A stretch of 29,565 nt of DNA from CAVRJC01 sp964505725. Its GTDB lineage: Bacteria; Actinomycetota; Acidimicrobiia; IMCC26256; DASPTH01. Position numbers and translations under genes: made by a program. Below the pieces are notes generated by a model. That model did not search any database. It was given only the letters and a program-made list of their open reading frames with translations, and was not told the DNA's origin. The number at the start of each line of letters is the position of its first letter. Position 1 is the first letter of the stretch. Below, piece by piece: positions 6,277 to 14,276 of this stretch. Location of the stretch: contig CAZDJK010000062.1 of the NCBI GenBank assembly GCA_964505725.1, positions 1 to 29,565 on the forward strand, in the 5' to 3' direction.

Positions 6277-7860
6277 GTGGACGCCCCGTGGAGCACCATC
6301 CCCGAGCTCGTGGACGACGCGGCGCGACGGTTCGGCGACCGCGAGGGCGTCGTCGAGCACGAGGACCGCTGGACGTTCGCCGAGCTCGCGGACCGCGTGC
6401 ACGAGGCAGTGCGTGCGCTCATCGCGAGCGGCGTCGAACCCGGCGACCGGATCGGACTCTGGGCGCCCAACATCAAGGAGTGGATCGTGGCCGCGCTCGC
6501 GACCTACGGCGCGGGCGCCGTCCTCGTACCCGTCAACACACGATTCAAGGGCCGGGAAGCGCGCGGTGTGCTCGAGCGCTCCCGCGTGCGCACACTCTTC
6601 ACCGTCACCGACTTCCTCGACGGCGACTACGTCGGCGCGATCCGTGACGACGGCGGGGTCGACTCGCTCGAGGAGATCGTCGTGCTCCACGGGGCGGTGC
6701 CGCACGGCGCGATCGGGTTCGACGACTTCCTCCGTCGTGCTCAGGGCGTGGATGACGCGATGCGAGCCGATCGTTCGGCCGCGGTGCAGGGAAGCGAGAT
6801 CTGCCACATCCTGTTCACGTCGGGCACGACCGGCGCACCGAAGGGCGCGATGCTCACCCACGGGCAGATCTGCCGCGCGTACCTCGTGTTCGCAGACGTC
6901 ATCGGGCTCCGCGAGGGCGACCGGTACCTGATCGTCCTCCCGTTCTTCCACTCGTTCGGCCTGCACGCGGGCATTCTCGCCTGTCTCATGAAGGGCGCGA
7001 CCATCTACCCGCTCGAGGTGTTCGAGCCGGCGAGCACGATGCACTCCATCGCCGACGAGCGCATCACCGCGTTCCCCGGCGCACCTGCGATCTACCAGGC
7101 GATCCTCAACCATCCCGACGTCGACTCGATCGACTGGAGCGCGCTGCGGCTCGCGATCCTCGGCGCCGCGGCCATCCCGGTGGAGCTCGTCGAGCAGATG
7201 CGCGAACGGCTCGGCCTCGAGTGCGTCGTGACCGGCTACGGGATCACGGAGGGCAGCGGCATCGTGACCATGTGCCGCCACGACGACGAGCCGGAGGTGA
7301 TCGCGCACAGCTGCGGCCGGCCGTTGCCGGGAGTAGAGGTGCGGCTCGCCGACGAGGACGGCAACACCGTCGCGGTCGGCGAGCCCGGCGAGGTGCTCGT
7401 GCGCGGCTACACGCTCATGCGGGGCTATCTCGACGATCCCGAGCAGACCGCAGCGACGATCGTCGACGGCTGGCTGCACACCGGCGACATCGGGCGCTGG
7501 CGACCGGACGGCAACCTCGTGATCACCGACCGCAAGAAGGACATGTTCATCGTCGGCGGGTTCAACGCGTATCCGGCCGAGATCGAGAACCTGATGCTGG
7601 CCCATCCTGCGGTCGGGCAGGTTGCTGTCATCGGCATACCCGACGCCCGACTCGGCGAGGTCGGGATGGCGTTCGTGATCCCGCGCCCCGGTACCACACC
7701 CGACCCGGAGGAGATCATCGCATGGTGCCGGAAGGAGATGGCGAACTACAAAGTCCCCCGTGCCGTCGAGATCGTCGAGGGGCTGCCCCTGAACGCAAGT
7801 GGCAAGGTCTTGAAATTCCAACTCCGAGAGCGTGCCGCCGGACGCGCGGCGACGCCCTGA
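6277..7860 (+). CDS. AMP-dependent acyl-CoA synthetase/ligase
   Basis: A 527-residue cytoplasmic enzyme that should activate a carboxylic acid with ATP and CoA, feeding the crotonase and SDR genes behind it. The adenylate-forming signature ILFTSGTTGAPKGAM is near residues 177-191. VVTGYGITEGSG (A5) follows, then GWLHTGDIGRW (A7), the hinge ITDRKKDMFIVGGFNAYPAEIE (A8) and the catalytic lysine in NASGKVLKFQLRE near the C-terminus. The order and length match the FadD-like family. The GTG at 6277 is chosen because a TAGGGT -10 box stands 7 nt upstream; longer frames extend into the flavodoxin promoter and lack homology. Its stop overlaps the ATG of the next gene by one base. Substrate is uncertain. 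Confidence 0.92.
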   Translation: MDAPWSTIPELVDDAARRFGDREGVVEHEDRWTFAELADRVHEAVRALIASGVEPGDRIGLWAPNIKEWIVAALATYGAGAVLVPVNTRFKGREARGVLERSRVRTLFTVTDFLDGDYVGAIRDDGGVDSLEEIVVLHGAVPHGAIGFDDFLRRAQGVDDAMRADRSAAVQGSEICHILFTSGTTGAPKGAMLTHGQICRAYLVFADVIGLREGDRYLIVLPFFHSFGLHAGILACLMKGATIYPLEVFEPASTMHSIADERITAFPGAPAIYQAILNHPDVDSIDWSALRLAILGAAAIPVELVEQMRERLGLECVVTGYGITEGSGIVTMCRHDDEPEVIAHSCGRPLPGVEVRLADEDGNTVAVGEPGEVLVRGYTLMRGYLDDPEQTAATIVDGWLHTGDIGRWRPDGNLVITDRKKDMFIVGGFNAYPAEIENLMLAHPAVGQVAVIGIPDARLGEVGMAFVIPRPGTTPDPEEIIAWCRKEMANYKVPRAVEIVEGLPLNASGKVLKFQLRERAAGRAATP

Positions 7861-8675
7861 TGCCGGGAGGCGACGTGTCGTTCGAACCACCCGAAACGAT
7901 GCTGATCGAGACCAAGGGGCCGGTGACGGTCGTCACCATGAACAACCCCGAGATGCGCAACGCCTTCACCGACGAGCTCCATGACGCCATGCAGCACGTG
8001 TGGGAGCACCTCGGGAAGGACCCGTCGTGCAAGGTCGCCGTGCTCACCGGCGCGGGACGGGCGTTCAGTGCCGGCGGTAACGTCCCAGGCTTCATCCGCG
8101 ACTACGAGGATGCGGAGCACCGCCGGCAGAACCTTCGTGGAGCCCGCGCGCTCATGGACGCGATGGCCGCGTTCCACAAGCCGCTGATCGCGGCGGTGAA
8201 CGGCCCCGCGGTCGGCCTCGGCTGCAGCGTGGCCGTCGGCTGCGACATCGTGCTGATCGCGCAGAGCGCGTTCATCGCCGACACCCACGTGAACATCGGC
8301 CTCGTCGCGGGCGACGGTGGCGCGGTCGCGTGGCCGCTCATGATGAGCCTCCTCCGAGCGAAGGAGTACCTGTTCACGGGCGATCGCATCCCGGCCGAAG
8401 AGGCGGTGAAGGTCGGCCTCGCCAACCGCGTCGTGCCCGACGACCAGCTGATGACCGAAGCGCTCGCGCTCGCGCAGCGGCTCGCCGAGCAGCCCCCGCA
8501 GGCGATCCAGGAGACCAAGCGCGCCCTCAATCTGCATCTGCAGGCCGCGATCGACATGGTGGCGCCGTTCGCGCTCTCGGCGGAGTCGGAGTCGTTCGCC
8601 ACCGAGGACCTCAAGCACACGATCGACGGGTTCCGGGACATGCTGGAGAAGCAGCGGCGCGAGCAGCCCGCCTGA
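7860..8675 (+). CDS. Crotonase-fold protein (enoyl-CoA hydratase/isomerase family)
   Basis: A 271-residue crotonase-superfamily enzyme acting on an acyl-CoA. Oxyanion-hole segments are present: GAGRAFSAGGN (64-74) and AAVNGPAVGLGCSVAVGCDI (111-130). The two glutamates that add water in classical enoyl-CoA hydratase (Glu144 and Glu164 of the rat enzyme) align with Ser123 and His143, so ordinary hydratase chemistry is unlikely. His143 and Asp152 (GDGG) are 9 residues apart, like a His/Asp pair recalled from 6-oxocamphor hydrolase; retro-Claisen cleavage is therefore one possibility. The ATG at 7860 overlaps the ligase stop (TGATG). A GTG at 7875 preceded by GGAGG is a serious alternative start that would shorten the protein by 5 residues. 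The downstream SDR starts 6 nt after its stop. Confidence 0.86.
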   Translation: MPGGDVSFEPPETMLIETKGPVTVVTMNNPEMRNAFTDELHDAMQHVWEHLGKDPSCKVAVLTGAGRAFSAGGNVPGFIRDYEDAEHRRQNLRGARALMDAMAAFHKPLIAAVNGPAVGLGCSVAVGCDIVLIAQSAFIADTHVNIGLVAGDGGAVAWPLMMSLLRAKEYLFTGDRIPAEEAVKVGLANRVVPDDQLMTEALALAQRLAEQPPQAIQETKRALNLHLQAAIDMVAPFALSAESESFATEDLKHTIDGFRDMLEKQRREQPA

Positions 8676-8681
8676 GTGGCC

Positions 8682-9590
8682 ATGGGCGATGACGGTTTGC
8701 GCTTCGACGGCCGCGTCGCACTGGTGACCGGAGCGGCACGCGGGCTGGGGCGTGCGCACGCACGGTTGCTCGCGTCGCGCGGCGCGGCGGTGGTCGTCAA
8801 CGACGTCGTGTCGGCACAGGAGACCGTCGACGCGATCGTCGCCGAGCACGGCGCCGCCGTCGAGCACGTCGGGGACGTCTCGTCGGCTGCCAGCGCGACC
8901 GACGCGGTGCGTACGGCAACGGACCGGTTCGGCCGGCTCGACGTGGTGGTGGCCAATGCAGGAGTGCTGCGGTCGGCCGAGGTGGCGGACACGTCCGACG
9001 ACGTGTGGGAAGAGGTGCTCGGCGTCAACCTGGGCGGTGCCTTCCGGGTCGTGCGGGCGGCGTGGCCGGCCATGACTCTGAACGGGTACGGCAGGGTTGT
9101 GCTCACGACGTCGAATTCCGGACTGCTCGGTCTCCCCGGCTCGAGCGCGTATGCGGCGTCGAAGGCGGCGCTCTGGGGCCTCACCCGCGTCCTCGCCCTC
9201 GAGGGCGTCGATCACGGCATTGCGACCAACGCGATCGCGCCCATGGCGTTCACCGCGATGGCGGCGCAGTCGCGGATGGCGCCGGAGTCGTGGCGACGGG
9301 GCGAGCCCGACGCCTGGGCCGAGCGCATCTCGCCCGAGCGTGTGTCGCCGGTCGTCGGCTGGCTCGCCCACGAGGAGTGCATGCTAAATGGTGAGGTGCT
9401 AAGCGTTGCCGCCGGCCGCGTGGCGCGCTTCTTCATGGGACTCACACCGGGCATCGTCGACGACGACCTCACGATCGAGGCGGTGCGCGACCACGAGCCC
9501 GACATCACGCGTGCGGACGCGTTCGACGTGTTCGCACGCGCCGGCGAGGAGGCCGCCGCCCTGCGGCGCCGCGTGATGCCGAGGCGCTGA
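8682..9590 (+). CDS. SDR oxidoreductase, 3-hydroxyacyl-CoA dehydrogenase-like
   Basis: A 302-residue SDR. TGAARGLGRAHARLLA (residues 16-31) and the VVVNDVV end of beta-2 resemble the (3R)-hydroxyacyl-CoA dehydrogenase part of MFE-2 enzymes. ANAG is at 91-94, the catalytic Ser at 144 (TTSNSG), and Tyr157-Lys161 in YAASK. The stretch after residue 240 differs from the short tail of most SDRs and may form a small extra domain. A role in oxidising the hydroxyacyl-CoA made in this operon is plausible but not proven. ATG at 8682 is used; a GTG 6 nt earlier is also in frame. It converges on the hotdog gene, leaving 62 bp without a clear terminator. Confidence 0.87.
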   Translation: MGDDGLRFDGRVALVTGAARGLGRAHARLLASRGAAVVVNDVVSAQETVDAIVAEHGAAVEHVGDVSSAASATDAVRTATDRFGRLDVVVANAGVLRSAEVADTSDDVWEEVLGVNLGGAFRVVRAAWPAMTLNGYGRVVLTTSNSGLLGLPGSSAYAASKAALWGLTRVLALEGVDHGIATNAIAPMAFTAMAAQSRMAPESWRRGEPDAWAERISPERVSPVVGWLAHEECMLNGEVLSVAAGRVARFFMGLTPGIVDDDLTIEAVRDHEPDITRADAFDVFARAGEEAAALRRRVMPRR

Positions 9591-9652
9591 GGGCCTGCTT
9601 CAGGTCGCGAGGGTCGTCGAAGGCCGCGTCTTCGCCTCGCTCGTCGCGACGA

Positions 9653-10504
9653 TCACGCCGGGCGGAAGACCGCGGCGGCGGACGTGACGATCCGGTCCCC
9701 ATTGCCCTCGTCGAAGAGTGACACGCTGCTCGCAACCCGGCCGTCGCGTCCGGGGAACGCCTCGCCACTGGCACGGAACGGGCCGATCTTCCCGCGCGCC
9801 ACGAACATCACGTGCCAACTCTCGATCTGGAGGTCGGCGGTCCCGGCATGTTGCGCCGCGAGCTCGGCGGCGGCAGTCTCGAGCACGACGTGTTGTGGAC
9901 CGAGGTGGAGCGCGGCATCCGGCGAGGCCAGCTCCTCGACCAGCTCGCCGAGCTGCCAGACTCCCGGCTCACGACGACTCGCCCCGAACACCTCGTGCAG
10001 TGGTGGGAGGTCGGGCGAGTCCACCACGTCGATCGGCGGGTTCTCGACCTGCTCGTAGCTGCCGGGCGTACCGCCGAGGCTCACACCCATGCCCTCGGAC
10101 AGCGCGATCAGACGCGAGTGGTCGTCGGCGTCGACGACGCGCGATCGGCTGAATCCCATCGACCGCCCGATCTTGATCGTCTCGGGCAGGACCGCGATCG
10201 TGCGAACGTCGCGCGCATCGTCCAGGATCTGCATGGACGCGATCACCGGGTTCGGGACGTAGAGGTCGTCGGCCATCCCGCCCGATTCCGGCGACGCGAT
10301 GCACAACGGCGCGGCCATGATCCCACCGGTTGCGTTGCGCATGTCGTGGCGCAACGGCATCGTCACCGAGTCGACGCCGACGTCGAGCCCGGGCGTGCGC
10401 TTCCCCAGGTAGCGATAGGTGAGCAGCGATGTCCACTTGTGCTCGAAGGTCTGCCAGTAGTCCTCGGCGCCGGTCTCCCGGATGTCGACGGGTCGTTCGG
10501 CCAT
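9653..10504 (-). CDS. Double-hotdog acyl-CoA-binding/thioesterase-like protein
   Basis: A 283-residue protein with two hotdog-like halves, related to the PaaI-type thioesterase/dehydratase superfamily. The first half has MRNATGGIMAAPLCIASPESGG-type sequence (about 75-95), the usual loop and central helix. The second half has ADLQIESWHVMFVARGKIGPF (near 235-255), a beta strand pattern with 'GPFRASGEAFPGRDGRVASS' after it, as in hotdog proteins that hold CoA thioesters. It could hydrolyse an acyl-CoA or only bind it. The ATG at 10504 has a strong GGAGG site 5 nt upstream. The gene has its own promoter (TTGACG-N17-CAGGCT) overlapped by a 9-bp inverted repeat, implying repression. It is divergent from a second acyl-CoA ligase gene. 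Confidence 0.75.
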   Translation of the reverse strand: MAERPVDIRETGAEDYWQTFEHKWTSLLTYRYLGKRTPGLDVGVDSVTMPLRHDMRNATGGIMAAPLCIASPESGGMADDLYVPNPVIASMQILDDARDVRTIAVLPETIKIGRSMGFSRSRVVDADDHSRLIALSEGMGVSLGGTPGSYEQVENPPIDVVDSPDLPPLHEVFGASRREPGVWQLGELVEELASPDAALHLGPQHVVLETAAAELAAQHAGTADLQIESWHVMFVARGKIGPFRASGEAFPGRDGRVASSVSLFDEGNGDRIVTSAAAVFRPA

Positions 10505-10530
10505 CGCGTCCTCCGTTCGTCGGGGTTCCG

Positions 10531-10569
10531 ACGTCGCGGGAGCCTGCCGCGACGTGGACGGTCCGTCAA
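10531..10569 (-). promoter_or_regulatory. Promoter with overlapping inverted-repeat operator, hotdog gene
   Basis: On the minus strand, TTGACG (10564-10569) and CAGGCT (10541-10546) are spaced by 17 nt. The -10 box sits inside the 7-nt centre of a perfect 9-bp inverted repeat, ACGTCGCGG / CCGCGACGT (10531-10539 and 10547-10555). A dimeric repressor binding here would cover the spacer, -10 and start site. No flanking T-tract is seen, so a terminator is unlikely. Confidence 0.6.
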
Positions 10570-10711
10570 GCACCGCCTCCGTTCCGCGCCGGTGACGGCG
10601 CCGGCCACCAGGCAACCGACCGGCGCGTGCTAGACCCTCGGCACGGACGATCTCGGGAGCACGCTCGGCCACGTCATCCGGCGCCGATGGGAGGGGAGCA
10701 GTGCCGACGCG

Positions 10712-12070
10712 TTGGTCTTCCCCGAGGGTGCGTGGTCGGGCGACGAGCTGCTGCGCCGGGCCGGGCGCGCCGCGACCTGGCTGGCGGAGATCGGCGCACC
10801 TGTCGACACGCCGGTCCCCGCGGTGCTCGAATCGTCGCCGGACGCGTGCGCGCTGGCGCTCGGGGCGATGTTCTCGGGGCGCGCCCTCGCCCCGCTCGGA
10901 AGCCGGCTCCCACCCGACGAGCTCGCGCACGCGGTCCGGGGTCTGGGATCGCCGATTCTCGTGAGCGACCGCGCGCACGTCGAGCCCGCGCGTGCAGCCG
11001 CCGACCGCGCCGAGGTCCGTGTCCATCTCGTCGACCGCGAGCTCGAGCGCGGCGAGCGGTTGGAGGACCGGTCCACACCCGGCGGCGTGGGCGCGGTGAT
11101 CCACACGTCGGGGACGACCGGCAGGCCGCACCCGGTGTTGCAGCGTCATGCGCAGCTCGTGGCGCGCGTACGCATCTACTCGCGAGCGATCGAGCTCGGT
11201 GCCGGCGACCGCTACTGCTCGGCGTCGCCCTTCTACCACGTCGCCGGGATGGGCATGGTGCTCATTGCGCTGGGCGCGGGTGCCACGGTCATCCCGCTCC
11301 CCGCGTTCGGTGTCGCCGCGTGGCGTGCGCTGCGCGTGCTCGAGCCGTCGCATGGACTGCTCGTCCCGACCATGATCGACATGCTCCTCGCCGAGGGTGC
11401 GCTCGACATCGGACTCCGCGTCCTCCAGTACGGCGGGGCGCCCATACACCGCGACGTGCTCGCGGAGGCGATGGCGGCGGCGCCGGCGACCCGGCTGATC
11501 CAGATCTTCGGCCAGACCGAGGTGAGCCCGATCACCGCGCTGTCGCACGACGACCACGTCCGGGCCCGCCGCGGCGCAACCCATCTGCTCGAGTCGGTCG
11601 GACGCGCGTGCGAAGAGGTGACGCTCGCGATCGACGACCCCGACGACAACGGCATCGGCGAGCTCCTGGTGTGCGCGCCCCACGTGTTCGAGCACGACGC
11701 CGCGGGCGTCCGCGCCACCGGCGATCTCGGCCGCGTCGACGACGACGGCTACGTGTACCTGCGCGGGCGTCGCCACGACCGCATCGTCCGCGGCGGCGAG
11801 AACGTGTATCCGGTGGAGATCGAGAACGTCATCGCGCTCCACCCGGCGGTCGCCGACGTGTGCGTCGTGGGCATTCCCGACCGCAGGTGGGGCGAGCTGG
11901 TGAAGGCGGTCGTCGTGGTGCGCGACGACGCGCCGCCGCCGAGCGTGGCGGCGATCCAGGAGCACGTTCGCGAGCACCTGGCCCACTTCAAGGTGCCGAC
12001 GCAGGTCGAGTTCGTGGACGTCCTCCCGCGCACCCCCACCGGCAAGGTGCTCCGCCGCGCCCTCGGCTGA
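10712..12070 (+). CDS. AMP-dependent acyl-CoA synthetase/ligase (second copy)
   Basis: A 452-residue (from TTG) adenylate-forming ligase. Motifs in order are VIHTSGTTGRPHPVL, IFGQTEVSPIT, ATGDLGRVDDDGYVYLRGR, IVRGGENVYPVEIENVI and PTGKVLRRAL with the catalytic Lys at the end. The phosphate loop lacks the usual Lys (TTGxPKG is TTGRPHP). The N-terminus is short for the family: the frame is open back to a stop at 10631 and the upstream codons encode family-like sequence (LGHVIRRRWEGSSADA), but no ATG, GTG or TTG is found there. The true start may be an ACG at 10643, placed 6 nt after TAGACC exactly like the leaderless genes here, or TTG 10712. It lies 40 bp before the acyl-CoA dehydrogenase gene. 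Confidence 0.85.
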   Translation: MVFPEGAWSGDELLRRAGRAATWLAEIGAPVDTPVPAVLESSPDACALALGAMFSGRALAPLGSRLPPDELAHAVRGLGSPILVSDRAHVEPARAAADRAEVRVHLVDRELERGERLEDRSTPGGVGAVIHTSGTTGRPHPVLQRHAQLVARVRIYSRAIELGAGDRYCSASPFYHVAGMGMVLIALGAGATVIPLPAFGVAAWRALRVLEPSHGLLVPTMIDMLLAEGALDIGLRVLQYGGAPIHRDVLAEAMAAAPATRLIQIFGQTEVSPITALSHDDHVRARRGATHLLESVGRACEEVTLAIDDPDDNGIGELLVCAPHVFEHDAAGVRATGDLGRVDDDGYVYLRGRRHDRIVRGGENVYPVEIENVIALHPAVADVCVVGIPDRRWGELVKAVVVVRDDAPPPSVAAIQEHVREHLAHFKVPTQVEFVDVLPRTPTGKVLRRALG

Positions 12071-12098
12071 GGGTCGCCGGCAGTCGCGCGGGGTGAGG

Positions 12099-12104
12099 TA
12101 CCTT
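12099..12104 (+). promoter_or_regulatory. Leaderless-type -10 box of the acyl-CoA dehydrogenase gene
   Basis: TACCTT matches TANNNT and stands 6 nt before the ATG at 12111, with no Shine-Dalgarno sequence between them. No recognisable -35 is seen at 17 bp. Confidence 0.55.
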
Positions 12105-12110
12105 CCCGGC

Positions 12111-13283
12111 ATGACCACCGCCGACGATGTGGCCGTGCGCACCGACGCGTTGCTCGCGTCATGTCCGCCCGACGCCTGCGACACCCCCACGTTCCTCGGC
12201 GCGCAGTTCGACGCCGGCCTCGCGTGGGTGCACTTCCCGGCCGGCTACGGCGGCATGGACGCGCCGATCGCGCTCCAGGCGATCGTCGACCGCCGGCTGA
12301 GCGACGCGGGCGCGCCCAGCGGCCGGATGCTGAACACCACCGGCTACGGGCAGGGCGCCGCGACCATCCTCGCCTACGGATCGGAGGCCCAGAAGCAGCG
12401 CTACCTCCGGCCGCTGTTCGCGTGCGAGGACATCTGGTGCCAGCTGTTCAGCGAGCCCGGGGCGGGGTCGGATCTCGCCGGACTCTCGACGCGGGCGGAG
12501 CGGGACGGCGACGAGTGGGTGGTGAACGGCCAGAAGGTCTGGACCACCCGCGGGCATCTCGCCCGGTTCGGACTCCTCCTCGCCCGCACCGACCCTGACG
12601 TCCCCAAGCACGCGGGGCTCACGTACTTCGTGCTCGACATGCACCAGCCGGGGGTCACCGTGCGGCCGCTGCGGCAGATGGACGGCGGCGCGTCCTTCAA
12701 CGAGGTGTTCATGGTGGACGCGCGCGTCCCCGACGCCGAGCGGCTCAGCGACGTGGGTGCCGGGTGGCAGGTCTCCACGACCACGCTGATGAACGAGCGC
12801 TACAACTTCGGCGGGCTGCCGGCACGCGGCGCGGGACCCATCGCCGCGGTCGTGCGCGCCTGGCACGAGCGCGCCGACCGGACCTCCCCGGCGGCCCGCG
12901 TGCTGCGCGCGCGCCTGCTCACGCTCTGGGTGGAGGCCGAGGTCCAGCGGCTCACGACGCTGCGCGCGACCGTCGCGCGCCAGCACGGTCGCGCCGGTGC
13001 AGAAGGCTCGGTGGGCAAGCTCGCCGGATCGGAGCTGGGCCAGCGCATCGCGGCGCTGGGCGTCGACCTGCTAGGAGCGGCCGGCTCCCTGATCGACGGC
13101 TACGAGCCCGCGGACCGGAGCGCGTACTCCCTGACCCGGGCGTTCGTCGCCAGCCCGTCGGGCACCATCGCGGGAGGCACGTCGCCCATCCAGCGCAACA
13201 TCATCGGGGAGCGAGTGCTCGGCCTTCCGCGCGAGCCCGATCCGTCACGCGGTGCGCCCTGGAGCCAGGTACCGCACAACTGA
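12111..13283 (+). CDS. Acyl-CoA dehydrogenase
   Basis: A 390-residue FAD enzyme that puts a double bond into an acyl-CoA. WCQLFSEPGAGSDLAGLSTRA (about residues 107-127) is the first ACAD signature, GDEWVVNGQKVWTT follows, and AGGTSPIQRNIIGERVLGLPRE ends the helical domain. MCAD's catalytic Glu376 lies just before the GT of this motif; here Ala is found, as in several actinobacterial FadE-type enzymes that use a Glu elsewhere (the NERY Glu is a candidate, my inference). The N-terminus is slightly short, with FPAGYGGMDAP in place of 'pe..GG.g'. ATG 12111 follows a TACCTT box by 6 nt. It converges on the esterase gene with a 12-bp gap. Chain length or steroid specificity cannot be read from the sequence. 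Confidence 0.92.
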   Translation: MTTADDVAVRTDALLASCPPDACDTPTFLGAQFDAGLAWVHFPAGYGGMDAPIALQAIVDRRLSDAGAPSGRMLNTTGYGQGAATILAYGSEAQKQRYLRPLFACEDIWCQLFSEPGAGSDLAGLSTRAERDGDEWVVNGQKVWTTRGHLARFGLLLARTDPDVPKHAGLTYFVLDMHQPGVTVRPLRQMDGGASFNEVFMVDARVPDAERLSDVGAGWQVSTTTLMNERYNFGGLPARGAGPIAAVVRAWHERADRTSPAARVLRARLLTLWVEAEVQRLTTLRATVARQHGRAGAEGSVGKLAGSELGQRIAALGVDLLGAAGSLIDGYEPADRSAYSLTRAFVASPSGTIAGGTSPIQRNIIGERVLGLPREPDPSRGAPWSQVPHN

Positions 13284-13295
13284 GGCACCGCCTGC

Positions 13296-14246
13296 TCACT
13301 GCACGCAGTCGCGGAGGAAGCGGTGCTGCGCGTCGTTGCACGCGCGCGCGGCCGCGAGTTCGAAGGCGGTGAACGCGTGCGGGCTCTCCGGGTACACCGC
13401 AAGCTCGGTGCGGTTGCCCGCCGCCTGCCACCGCGCCGCCATGAAGAGGCTGTCGTCGAGCAGCGGGTCGAGGGCGCCGACCGAGAACCGCGCCGGCGGG
13501 AGGTCGCGTAGATCCGCGTACAGCGGCGACACGTCCGGGTGCATCCGTTGCTCGTCGGTGAAGCCGGGCGTGAACTGCTCGACGAACCACTGCAACGTGC
13601 TGCGCGCGATAACGAGCCGCCGCTCACCCCAGAGACGCTGGCTCGGGGTACCCGTCAGGTCGAAGCTGCCGAACACGAGGTTGGCACCGCGGAAGGCGTC
13701 CGTGGTCCCGCGCGCGTCGCGCAGGCGCAGGAGGGTGACCGCGGCGAGGTGGGCGCCGGCCGACTCGCCGCCGATCACGAACCGGTCCGGGGCGCCGGTC
13801 TCGGACAGGCCGTGCTCGAGGATCCACGCGGTCGCGTCCTCGCAGTCGTCGGGCGCGGCGGGGTACGGGTGCTCGGGAGCGAGCCGGTAGCCGACGCTGA
13901 CGGCGCACAGGCCGGTGGCCTGCACGAGGGCCCACAACGCCTCGTCCTGGAGGTCGCACTCGCCGAGGGCCCAGCCGCCTCCGTGCAGGTGGACGTAGAT
14001 CCCCGTCGCCCCGGTCTCGGGCGCGAGCACGCGCAGCCGGATCGCGTCGCCCCGGCCGGGAATGGTCAGCTCGCGGGCCTGGGGCAGCAGCACCGGCGGC
14101 GGGAGCACGCCACCGGCGCGCGCGAGCGCACGCTGCTCCGCCGCACTCGTCGCCTCCGGGAGGGGCGTCGCGGCCAGCGCCGGCTCGAGCGCGGCGTTGA
14201 ACACGCGGAGCTCGTCGATCGCGTCGGGAGAAAGCGCCTCGGGCAC
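13296..14246 (-). CDS. Alpha/beta hydrolase, HSL family esterase
   Basis: A 316-residue esterase/lipase of the hormone-sensitive-lipase (bacterial class IV) family. The oxyanion motif HGGGW is at residues 88-92, the nucleophile elbow GESAG at 160-164 (Ser162), the acid Asp260 in SVGALDPLLDD, and His290 in SPHAFTAF. YRLAPEHPYPAAPDDC (120-135) is also typical. It has no signal peptide, so it probably hydrolyses short or medium chain esters in the cytoplasm, releasing acids for the nearby ligases. The GTG at 14246 lies 6 nt after TAGGCT with no ribosome site, again a leaderless arrangement. It is divergent from the gene at 14373. Confidence 0.93.
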   Translation of the reverse strand: MPEALSPDAIDELRVFNAALEPALAATPLPEATSAAEQRALARAGGVLPPPVLLPQARELTIPGRGDAIRLRVLAPETGATGIYVHLHGGGWALGECDLQDEALWALVQATGLCAVSVGYRLAPEHPYPAAPDDCEDATAWILEHGLSETGAPDRFVIGGESAGAHLAAVTLLRLRDARGTTDAFRGANLVFGSFDLTGTPSQRLWGERRLVIARSTLQWFVEQFTPGFTDEQRMHPDVSPLYADLRDLPPARFSVGALDPLLDDSLFMAARWQAAGNRTELAVYPESPHAFTAFELAAARACNDAQHRFLRDCVQ

Positions 14247-14252
14247 CGGCGG

Positions 14253-14258
14253 AGCCTA
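14253..14258 (-). promoter_or_regulatory. Leaderless-type -10 box of the esterase gene
   Basis: TAGGCT (minus strand) stands 6 nt before the GTG start at 14246; there is no Shine-Dalgarno sequence. Confidence 0.5.
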
Positions 14259-14276
14259 CGCAGCGCGCGCTACGCG

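Noticed and set aside
9604..9650. Inverted repeat GTCGCGA ... TCGCGAC between the convergent SDR and hotdog genes
   Set aside because: Only 7 bp with a 33-nt loop and no T-tract; GC-rich words like this occur by chance.
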